Of a stretch of DNA of 25,524 bases, positions 1 through 9,300 are shown in pieces. Below the pieces are notes generated by a model. The model was not told the DNA's origin. It saw only the letters and a list, made by a program, of their open reading frames with translations, and did not search any database. Position 1 is the stretch's first letter. Every line of letters begins with the position of its first letter. This DNA is from Seison nebaliae (lineage: Eukaryota; Rotifera; Pararotatoria; Seisonacea; Seisonidae), in assembly GCA_023231475.1 (NCBI GenBank), contig JALJEE010001581.1:1-25524 (forward strand). The letters are read 5' to 3'. The translations under genes and the position numbers were made by a program.

Positions 1-741
1 TTATATTTTTTTCTAGTGTCCAGACCCAGTCCTGCATGTCTGATTTTGTAGCATTATTGTTTAGGTGACTTAGATTTCTGATGATCTTTATGTGTTCTTG
101 CCTTATCAATTCGGGATGAGCAAAGTTTTCCTTAAGAATTTCGATGGTATGGTCATAGCCATTAGATGTTTGCGGAATGCCTGTGACTGCTTCTTTAGCT
201 CTGGCTCTAAGAAGTGAGCGTAAATATATGTGTTTGTCCGTTTTGCTTAAGGAGGGGTTGCTATCGATGTTATACTCGAAAGGTTCCCAAAATTCCTGCC
301 AATTAAGCGGGTTCCCGTCAAATGTTATCATTTCTATCGGCTTTATGATAGGCTTAGGCCTGAAGGGATCGAATGAAGACGATTGAAATGTTTGAATATT
401 TCCTTGTTCTCTCAATATTCTCTGGGCTGAGATGAGAGTTTCTGCTTGAGAAAGAAGCGGTCTTACTTCTCGTAACTTCTCTTCATTGATTTTTTTTTCT
501 TCTGCCAAATCCTTGGCATTCAAAAGTTCTGTGAGTGATTCCGTGGCTTCTCTGATGTCCTCAACCCTCGACTTGATCACTTCAACCAGTGATATTATCT
601 TGGAGGTTTCATAATTGGCTTTCCCTAACTCCTCCCTTAGTTTGTTAGTGTTCCTTGTGAGTGCACTCCTCAGTCCCTTGCGGTAGGCCTTGATGTCTCT
701 CACTTCCTCCGCCGTGGTCGCCAGAATGTCTCGAGTAGACA
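1..741 (-). mobile_element. BEL/Pao-type LTR retrotransposon, gag region (cut by window edge)
   Basis: Reading the minus strand from the ATG at 741 gives an open frame that continues to the left edge of the window. The first ~110 residues are charged and helix-forming. They are followed by the conserved gag block of BEL/Pao elements: FDGNPLNWQEFW, then NPSLSKTDK, YLRSLL, AKEAVTGIP, and YDHTIEILKENF. This order matches the DUF1759-type gag of arthropod and other invertebrate BEL/Pao retrotransposons. As far as visible the frame looks whole, so the copy may be fairly young. The rest of gag and any pol lie beyond the window. The clear gag motif makes the family call good. A host gene derived from such a gag cannot be excluded, because no primer-binding site or LTR end could be recognised. 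Confidence 0.8.
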
Positions 742-805
742 TGAAACAAACAAGTTTAGAAAGAAAGAAAGAAAAGAACAAAAAACTTAAAAACTCGAAA
801 AACTG

Positions 806-834
806 TTTATTCGTACATTAAAACTCTATTTATA
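806..834 (-). promoter_or_regulatory. TATA box and AATAAA upstream of the gag frame (LTR-like)
   Basis: On the minus strand, TATAAATAG lies at 834-826 and AATAAA at 811-806, 65-90 nt before the gag ATG. A TATA box close to a polyadenylation signal is the usual layout of an LTR promoter. No TG...CA boundary or primer-binding site was identified, so the LTR extent is unknown. Confidence 0.45.
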
Positions 835-1002
835 CTACGCTCAATCCAATCAGTTCAAACGAGTCCAAAAACGGGAATCAATTTCGGTTTTCGGTTCATT
901 CTGTTGCGACAAATTGAGTGAGTGGGTAGATTTCGGGAGGAGGAGAAGTAGGTGGATTGGATGAGGTAATTTTGTCGAATAAGGAAAAAAACGACGACAC
1001 AT

Positions 1003-1107
1003 GAAAATGGGAAATGGTGCGATGTTTACTGTGGCGAAGAGAAGAGAACGGTTGCATCTATGAAAATAACATATAGTCCACCTAATGAGGCGATTATAAG
1101 TCCGATC
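1003..1107 (-). repeat. Conserved block shared with 3989-4090 (probable LINE 3' part, copy A)
   Basis: In the minus-strand frame that starts at 1152, residues from DRTYN to APFPI align without gaps to a second minus-strand segment at 4090-3989. I count 15 identities in 34 residues (DRTYN, then F-R-N, L-F-A, I-PF-I). A gap-free protein-level match in the same orientation suggests a once-coding part of the same repeat family. Copy A lies directly downstream of the reverse-transcriptase remnant, so it is plausibly the LINE C-terminal region. Confidence 0.4.
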
Positions 1108-1157
1108 GAGCGGGAGGAATGAACGATGTGAACAGAGAAGAATGGTCCCCAAGGAGA

Positions 1158-2441
1158 CTAGATCGGTAGAACTAGACTCTTTAGAAGCGAAAGACGAATA
1201 TTCAACGGAACGAATTTGGATTTAGGAAAAAAGGAGAAGAACGCTCGAGAAGTACGAGGAAAATGATCTGAATCAAAGAACCGAGAAACACGATGGAAGA
1301 AGTGAGAGGAATGTTTTAGAAAGAACGATTGCCAGTAGACAATAACCAGCAATTCGATTCGTTAATGCGAAATCCTTCTTCCGGCGAAAAGATAACTGAT
1401 GCGTAGGTACGATAACTTTACAAAACGACCGATGAATGATAACGAAATCATAGACATAGGCAACGTAAAATCTGAATACTACTATTGATGTTTACTGAAT
1501 CGAATGCCTTCGATGCATCAAGTAGGCACAGAATAAATTTCTCATGGGAACTACATGTGCATGCTATGAAAAATCGAATAAGTAAGAGTAAGGGTAACAT
1601 AACCATCGTCGAAGATCGATATGCGAATTGGTAGTCACTTGAATGTAGTTCCAATGCATAGCGAAGTAAGAATACGTTTTCAATGAGTTTAACAATTGAA
1701 TTGGATATACAGATCAAACGGTACGAGTTGAAACATGACGGACCACACGAGTTTTTTCGTTTTAACAATTCTAGTTGTTTCGATGGTTCATTACAGAACC
1801 GAAGTGTGATCCACGCACTCCTGACGTCATCTTTCAAATGCTTGAGAGACTGAAAGTTAAAAATTTCACGAAAATTTCTTTGACAAATATTTTGCGTTTT
1901 CAACTGATAAAAACTGAGTTTTCTTATGGAGTGTGACAACTGTTCATAATTCGAGAACTCTCTCTCTCACTTAATACGGAAATTACTGATTCCAGTTTCC
2001 TAGTATTCCCACATGTCGGTGCACAATCATATTGCGATCTAGGAACTCTTGGTGCACTGAAATCAATTTCATCACACGTAGCTCTTTCTAACAAAATATA
2101 AATAGGAAACTGATCGGAAAATGGGAAGTCACAGTGAGATACAGTAGCAGAAATACATCGACCACGAAAGTGTTGGATGATGAGAAGAACCGTGATAGAC
2201 ATGCATTAGCGGAGGAATGGAGGTAACTCCTGCTGATTACATCTATGTTGAAATTTCCCGCGATGATAAAAGGAATCGAATAATCGAGTTGGCGATGATC
2301 TACGCGCTCGAAGAACGAAGAGGTGGTGGCTACGTCACCGGTTGGAAGGTAGACGTTGTAGAATATTACATTCTCTATAGTATAGAGAGAATGAGAATTT
2401 GTCAACACTAACCTTTCTCCATGCGAATAAATTAATCGCAA
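1158..2441 (-). mobile_element. Decayed LINE (non-LTR retrotransposon): endonuclease and reverse transcriptase remnants
   Basis: Minus-strand remnants lie in the order expected for LINE ORF2. At 2441-2160 there is an AP-endonuclease-like stretch with VYLPTGD and, further on, FIIAGNFNID, a variant of the GDFN motif. Around 2150-2090 another frame carries SDQFPIYI, like the SDHxPV end of the endonuclease domain. At 1939-1448 is the reverse-transcriptase start: a YRLICISNSIVKLIENV palm block, then SSDYQFAYRSST, then DASKAFDSVN, which is motif A with its catalytic Asp. The catalytic YxDD block was not found, and the frames are interrupted by stops and frame changes, so the copy is dead. The clade (CR1/Jockey-like or other) was not determined. 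Confidence 0.75.
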
Positions 2442-2765
2442 TGGAATATTTTCAGTAATATTAGATATCTGGCAGTTGATTTATTTACACAATTTATTTG
2501 CACAATTTATTTCAGAACAATTATTTTCTAACTCTTTAATTTAATTACTTTAATTTTTTCAAAAACCAAGGTTTTTTTTTCATTAGGTGATTTACTATGA
2601 TTCATAGACCAGTGGAAACCAAAACATAAAAAACTTTCAGATATAGTCATTTTAAAAAAGTTCTCAAACGCTGTTCGCGTCGCTGAGGCGAAAAAATGTA
2701 CGTACAAATTCAGACGACCAATGTATAAGAGTTTCGCGAAACACTTGTTTTTCAAATTCCAGGCA
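2442..2765. other. AT-rich stretch without recognisable gene
   Basis: This is filler between the LINE endonuclease remnant and the coiled-coil remnant. It contains short open frames, none with a recognisable motif, and a direct duplication of 'cacaatttattt' near 2488-2514. Nothing functional is seen. Confidence 0.5.
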
Positions 2766-3213
2766 TCAAAATTTTTCTACGTAAAAAATACATTTTGTTC
2801 GTGTTCGTTTCCCCAGCACTAATTCCTTACCCTTGTCCGAGTGGATGAACTTGGAGAAGGACTCGGACATAAGTTGTCGAAAAGCCGACTTTAGAGAATC
2901 GATTTTTTTCTGTTGTTGGACAACAGTTGATTCAAGAGCTGCGATGCGTTCCATCGCAGACGTGGCAAATCGAAAAAATTCACCATTCTGCGCCATCCCC
3001 CGATTCGGAGTGGGCAACGGTGCGCTGTCATTACGCCTCCTTCGTATGGTATGACCTGCCGGTGTGACCCCCTGATGTGCGAGAGGTTATGTGCGGCCAT
3101 GGAGATGATGGTGTTCGACGGGATCGGGTTCCCGTTATCATCATATGTAGTGAGTGGTCCATTGAGAAGTGATGATGATTGCATGGTGAATTGTAACATA
3201 CACTTGCTAACAA
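2766..3213 (-). mobile_element. Broken ORF1-like remnant with coiled coil (probably the same LINE)
   Basis: Minus-strand reading gives a Ser/His/Pro-rich start (PLTTYDDNGNPIPSN, MAAHNLSHIRG) and then, in another frame, a coiled-coil segment (AMERIAALESTVVQQQKK, IDSLKSAFRQLM) ending in a basic tail. A short ORF with a coiled coil placed upstream of endonuclease and reverse transcriptase is typical of LINE ORF1 proteins. It is broken. The link to the LINE at 1158-2441 is inferred from order and strand only; no zinc knuckle or RRM was seen. Confidence 0.35.
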
Positions 3214-3928
3214 TATTTAAGATACAAATTTTCGAAGATACAACTTTCTCTCTCTCTCTTAAGTTTTTGGAGACTCTTAATATTTATTTATTTATTTATT
3301 TACGAAAAAAGGAGATAATATAATAATGATTGTAGAAAGTTATCCTCGACGGTTCTCTTTTCTAAAAAAATATGAAAAAAAAGGAAGCTATCTCCGATTA
3401 TTTTAAATGTCAAATCTAATATTGAAGATTCGAAATCTAGTAAAGAGAAACTTCGGAAATACCTTCTGTTTACCGTTTGAATCTAGTTTTATCAATTGTT
3501 GGAAGAAAAGAGAAAGTTCGGAAATACATTATTGTATGTTCCCTTTAACGAGAACGCCAGCTCATCATTTTTCTCTTTCCGAAAATATCTCTTTCCAATT
3601 CTATAAATTCGTTTCGAAAATTTCATTGGTTAAGTGTAAATTCCCATAGAGAGATCACCATATATCACTGAAATGAAAGACTAGGGGTGACAAAATGTCC
3701 CTTTTGAAAGTGACAAACTGTCCAAATTTAATAACAAAGAGTGACAAAATCACCGGATACCTCAAAGAGAACGTTCAGGGCGCTTATCTAGTTATTCTCT
3801 TAAGAACGAGACACTGATCAAAACGAAAAGATGAACTCACAAAATTTTCGTTGATCGAAGTGAGAAACAGAATGTTTCGATTTTAAGGAGCGTTGAATGA
3901 GAGGGGAAATGATGAGGATGACGAGAAG
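3214..3928. other. Gene-free stretch with microsatellites and a short spaced repeat
   Basis: This stretch contains a (TC)n tract at about 3246-3259 and an (ATTT)n tract at about 3281-3302. There are also three spaced copies of GTGACAAA (starting at 3687, 3710 and 3741), the first two extending to gtgacaaa(a/c)tgtcc. No coding signal was recognised. It is probably old transposon sequence and simple repeats. Confidence 0.5.
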
Positions 3929-3988
3929 TTATCGAGGACGCGGAAAATCCGAATGAATGAAATTAAGAATTAAGAACGGACAATTAAG

Positions 3989-4090
3989 AATGTAGAATGG
4001 CGTAATGTCATTGAGTGCAAAAGTCAGATTCTCATTGATCCTCTGGAAACAGCCCATAAGGCGACCAGCGATGTTATTATACGTTCGGTC
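3989..4090 (-). repeat. Conserved block shared with 1003-1107 (copy B)
   Basis: This is the second copy of the gap-free conserved segment described at 1003-1107: DRTYN, then CFQRINENL, then ITPFYI, in a minus-strand frame starting at 4204. It implies that a second, older insertion of the same repeat family lies upstream of the first. No flanking boundaries were seen. Confidence 0.4.
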
Positions 4091-4204
4091 TATTCTGAAC
4101 AATGAGCTGTAGGAGACGAAAAGAAATGAGTCAAGTCCGTAAAATGGGCTCGAATGAGAAGCAGGCTGAAATGAATTTATTTCGAATATGGTCAATTGAA
4201 GCAA

Positions 4205-4738
4205 ATACCACTATTTTGGATATTAGAACGACTCCATGGAACGTATGTTTTTGGGCGAGAGGAAGAGAAATTTTCCTCATCACGAAGGAAGTGGTGGAGA
4301 GGACGACGGTCATCGTCGGATTTATGCTGTTGGAAATTGCGTACCGTTAATGTTGATGGTGTAAAGTTGGTTCAACTTTATGACCCAGGATGGAACTTTT
4401 CCTGACATCATTGTTGAGAGGGGATCGTGACCAAGATTGACACCGATATGGTGGAAGTTGGAAAAAAATTTATGGATGCATGGACACATAAATGACACAG
4501 GAAAAGTGGTACCATGTCTGATGTTCCTAAACAAATACGGTTAAGCGTCATATATTTATGGATCGTTTGGGTTTTTTAACGACTCTAATTATAAGTAAAT
4601 TAAAAGAATAATATATTTATGTATAATACAAAAGCTTCCCTTTTAATTGAATAAACTTTATCTCAAGAGTTATTTCATTAAATTTATATAACGTGATGAC
4701 TATGTAACCATGACTTTATCCGAAATTTTTCCTTAAAA
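4205..4738. other. Intergenic stretch upstream of the SPAG1-like gene
   Basis: No convincing coding region was found on either strand. The last ~180 nt before the 4739 ATG are very AT-rich and should hold the promoter of the downstream gene, but no clear TATA or initiator could be assigned. Confidence 0.45.
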
Positions 4739-5972
4739 ATGATGGAAATTCCTTTAGAACATTATGATTTTTCATACGTTGAGAAATGTAATGACAAGCA
4801 TGAAATTCGAAAGATTCTTAAGAAATTGAGGTTTCTAACGTTATTTTTACACGTATCAAAAATAATTAACTACACATTTTATACATCAAGGAGTGGAGAT
4901 TTGGGAAAATTTGATGTTCTTGAAAAAACAGTCGAAGAAAAGTTGCGTAAATTGGATCCTCAGTGTCGATTATTGAGGAAATCAACTCACCTGAAATCAA
5001 CAAAATATGTAGACAATGAAAGTGAAATTAATTTACAAGTTAACTTTCAAAATTTATTTCCAAAATTATTTATTTTTCATCAGAATTTTTTGAACGAGAT
5101 GGATAATATTGAAGAAGATTATGGCAAAAGTTCGGCAGAACACACTGAAAAGAATATTCGGTGTGGAATAGACGCGAAAAGAAAAAAAGAGAAAAAAGTT
5201 TCGAAAAAAAAAGTAAAATCATATGACGAATGGAATACGTTTGACGATTTTATAATGAATTTCTTAAATTAAACTTCTAATTTTTGTTAGAGTTGTTAAC
5301 GATTTATGTCGTGATATAGAGGTGGAGGAAATACAGGAGAACCTTGGTATGCGTAATTTGTTGATGGACACCGAATTGGAAAATAAGTCAAAAACGGTTG
5401 TCGAAGAACCAGTTGAAATAAATGGCACTTTTAGCAATGATTTAAGTAAAAAATTTTCCAACGATGAAAGAATTAAAGGAAATGAATATTTCAATGAAAA
5501 AAATTATGAGAAGGCAATTTTTCATTATAGGAAAGGTGTCAATTTCTATGAAACGGTTGATTTATTAAACAATCTAGCGATTACATGTTTAAAATAATTG
5601 ATTATTTTAAAATAATATCTTTAATTTCTAGATATCTTTTCAGAGCAATATGACAAAGCCGAAACGATATGTAACAATATTTTAAAGAACTTCGATGGGA
5701 AGAACTTCAAAGCGAAATACAGATTGGCCTTAACTTTATCAAAACAAAATAGACATCAACGAGCTCTAGCTGTCATTAGAGAAACTCATGAGGATGGTCA
5801 GATATGTCCAGAGTCAAAGAAATTGGAGAGAGAGTTGCTAAATGTAATAAGTAAAGGTAAAAAAGTGAATATCGTTAAGTCTCAAATGGATAATGAAGAA
5901 TCTAAGAAGCAAATATCAAATGAACAGTATTGCATTTTCGAAGAGATTGACAGTGATGATGACGTTGAATAA
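4739..5972 (+). CDS. SPAG1-like: SPAG1-like TPR co-chaperone (4 exons, 358 aa)
   Basis: The model joins 4739-4830, 4891-5238, 5291-5586 and 5632-5972; introns are 60, 52 and 45 nt. The N-terminus (EIPLEHYDFSYVEKCNDKHE, then KKLRSGDLG and LDPQCRLLRK) matches the N-terminal SPAG1 domain. The KSYDEWNT stretch matches the following conserved linker. A basic KRKKEKKVSKKK segment precedes it. Residues ~203-300 form about three TPR units. The dicarboxylate-clamp positions R207, N211, N241, K272 and R276 look kept, so binding of Hsp70/Hsp90 EEVD tails is expected. In other animals SPAG1 acts in the cytoplasm in R2TP-like complexes and in dynein-arm assembly. This protein is much shorter than vertebrate SPAG1 (about 900 aa) and has only the first TPR block. 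It ends in an acidic tail (EEIDSDDDVE). The first intron is a multiple of three and free of stops, so it can be misread as coding. Confidence 0.82.
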
Positions 5973-6385
5973 TTTTAATATGTTTTTGATCATTATCTTT
6001 AGATGAATGCTTCAAATACGTTGAAAAATTTCCTTCTAATGAAATAAAATTGAAAGTAAATGACCTACGATAATGTAGGCGTTCTTTATCTAAATAAGTT
6101 GGACTTTCATTACGTCACTAACTTTAAAATAAGCATATTTATAAATATTGGGCATTTTCATTAGAGAGCTAAGAATAAATTTTCATTTGAAGTTATTTCT
6201 AAACTTCGGTGAATATATTATTAGATACACATACATATACTTTATCAAATATTGTCTTACGATAGGTAATGTTGCCTGTTAGATCTCTTATAATTCCTTC
6301 ATACATTTAATGTTCGCTTTATGTAATTATTTATCTTTGTCACATCTTTCTACCCAAATCATGGAAATAGATTGGGAAAAATGAT
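5973..6385. other. Intergenic region between the SPAG1-like gene and the giant gene
   Basis: After the poly(A) signal there is about 340 nt of AT-rich sequence with no open frame of note. It must contain the promoter and 5' UTR of the gene starting at 6386, but no specific element could be recognised. Confidence 0.4.
6043..6048 (+). terminator. AATAAA polyadenylation signal of the SPAG1-like gene
   Basis: A canonical AATAAA lies 71 nt after the stop codon at 5970-5972. Confidence 0.6.
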
Positions 6386-9300
6386 ATGGAACTGCAAATT
6401 CGTTCAGTTCCTAAAGATGTCTCTGATGACTCAGCCTTTAAACAAAAACGAATAAAAGCGTTAGCATTTTCTAAAAAGAAAATGCATTGTAGAATGATTT
6501 GTGATTAATTTTAGTTCGAAATTAAACAAAGTAGGAATAATTGCTGGAATTACCATTGCAATTGTCATTATATTGTTGATCGTATTGGTTACTAGCACAT
6601 CAACTTTTTCTTCCAGTTCAGCTAGTGCCACAACTGCACCAACTACTATTGTACCAGTAGCCACTGGACCGACTGTTTTGGTCAATTCGACCAATACAAC
6701 AGAACAACAAACTACAACGGCTCAACAAACTTCATCATCTACAGTAGTGGTTGTGGCAAGTACAACTACAACGGTAAGTCCTGCAGAGACAACTGAAGCA
6801 ACTACATCTGGTAAGGAAACTTCAGAAACCACAGGTGTGGCTGCCAAACGAACAGCAAGTTTATTTTAAAGAGAAACTTCATAATATCTAATTTTCATAG
6901 CTCAAGAGATTAATATCAAAATCGATGTTCCCAACGATGGTTCAACGGATGATATGAATCGTCAAGATTTGGAAAGGACGAAAGCTAAATTAGCTGAATC
7001 GGTGAATATTCTATTTATGTTGATTGTTAATTATCTTGTTTAGTTAACAAATCAATACCAAAGTAGAGAAGACACTAAAGATACCTTCAAATCATTGACA
7101 ATTACTAGTGTCGAGAAAGTAGAGTTAGAGGCATTTTTCTCTTCATTGTATTGATTTCATTTAAAATAGAGATGATCCAAAGAAACTCTCAATTACGTAT
7201 TCGGTCGTTTCATCTGCCAGTTCAGATCGAAAAAAACGGCAAGCTGGAGCGTTTAATTTATGTGATGTCAATTTTGTTGCTTCTCCCTTAACAAGTATTG
7301 GGTGTTTCGTCAAAGGAATTTATGCAATTACTGTTAAATGTGAAACAGTAGTACGTTAGAATTTCCTTAATGATAATCGTAGAAATATTAACAATTCTTT
7401 TATATTAGAACCACCTGTTATTACTGAAGGAACAGTCGATCCTCCTGAAGCAGTATCCTTTCCATGGAGTGGACCTCGTGCTGCATTACGTGCTTCGTTC
7501 AAACTTACCTTTGACATTCCTTTATCTTTGGTGGAAATTAGTTCAAATTCGCTAAAACTTGTACTGAAATACGCTATGGGTGCCATTCTTCAAAAGGCTG
7601 ACGGACGAGTGCTTTATTCTTTCGACATACAGACACCATCACTGTTACTATTTTCTTTAAACTTTTCTAATTGAAATTTATTTCGCAATTAATTAGAATT
7701 GGATCGACAGGTTCTACAAAATGTGAATTTGAATTCATGTTGTCAAATGGAAAGGTCGATTTGCAAGTTGGCGGTACACCTTTATTGGCATATTCCGCTA
7801 TTCCGGCTCTCATTTCTGGTTCAACAATTAAATATGGAGGAGCTAAATTGAGCGGTTTAAGTTTAACAGAAACAGTAGCAGAAGAAGATGCAGCATTGTT
7901 GTCCACAGTCGATTCAATAATTGTCTTTAGGGTAACATGCAATTTCGATGCTGCATTAAAAACGTTTCTTCCGTTAGACCCGATTATCTTTTCACTTTTG
8001 AGTGATGTGAAGAAGCATGAACAAATTGGATTTTTACACTCAATTACTCCCATGCAACTTAGTGAGAAAATGGATGCAATCATATTGGAAATGCAAGTGA
8101 AGAAAACGGAATATGAAGCTATTTTGGCAAAAGAAGGAGGAAAACTAAAAATATTTACTGGTCTATCGGTGAAGAAAAATGAGAAAATTCTAGCTACAAT
8201 AAAATCGGAAACATTCGAGAAACAGGAAGATCCTGGTACAATTATGTCTAACGAAGAAGCAGAAAAATGGGATTTGGCAAAACAAGGATCCATAAAACAA
8301 ACTGTGAGTGCCAAATTAGCAATCAGTGGTAAAATGGCTGATTTCTCTGGACAAATGGTTGACTATATTATGCCCAATTCTAAAGAATATCGACAATTTA
8401 TACGACATTTGCATGCCGATTTGGTCGAAGCTCATAATGGTACAGTACTAGGAAATATGTATTTGGATCACATAATTTCATCTCTTAATGTAGAGAAAGA
8501 CGGGACGACTGAAGTACAATTGTACGTTTTATTCAAATATATTGGATTGGAATTATATCCTGACACTCTTATGACTATCCTAAAAGACATACAATTCGTA
8601 AATGCGTTTGAATTAGATGGAACTGAAACCAAACTTCTTTCTACGATTTCATCGGAGAGTTCGGTCGAATATGAAAAATCGGAAGTGGTCGAATGTGTTA
8701 TGGAATTTGAACCATCTATGCCTTTGGAAGATCCTTTATCAAAAGAATCGATTGCAGCATTAAAAGAAATAAACGAAAAATTCTATGAAGCGTTCGAGGA
8801 CAGTCAAGAATTGAAAGCAAGTAAATTATCCTTAGAATTAACGATTTACATCGTAGATAATTTCTTTGAATTCGATTACCATTACTCACCAGCAGGACTC
8901 ATTAATCCGGGTGTTAATATAGCTAAAAAAATACAAACGATATTAGAGGGAATAGTGGTCACTGGTCTTACTTTTACTGGTACACCAACAGCGACGAATA
9001 GCGGTAATGGTTATTACTTCCATATCCCAAAGGGTGGTGCAATAGATCCACCAGTCGATGCCCTTGAAATCTTATTAAAGGTTGATGGACCATCATTTAG
9101 TAAAGCTGAAAAGGCATCATTGGCTATGTATCCAGATGTTGCTTTCAATGATTTATTTATGGCCGCATGCATTGATTTGGTTGGTAAATATGATGCCACA
9201 TTGGTTCCAATGTTATTTGGTGTTACAAAGTTCGCATTAAAGGCAGTCGGGGCCGTAATGGAAATTACATTTTCTCTAGCTTCCGGCATCATTCCCAAAC

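Noticed and set aside
850-1152. Minus-strand frame at 1152-850 as a host gene
   Set aside because: It has no family motif of host genes and its best match is another repeat copy within the window (4090-3989), so it is better read as transposon remnant.
3246-3302. Short tandem repeats as a CRISPR or satellite array
   Set aside because: They are simple TC and ATTT microsatellites, without spacers or a longer unit.
3687-3755. Three spaced GTGACAAA copies as a regulatory array
   Set aside because: Only eight bases are shared by all copies, spacing is uneven, and the stretch sits in probable transposon debris, so the case is too weak.
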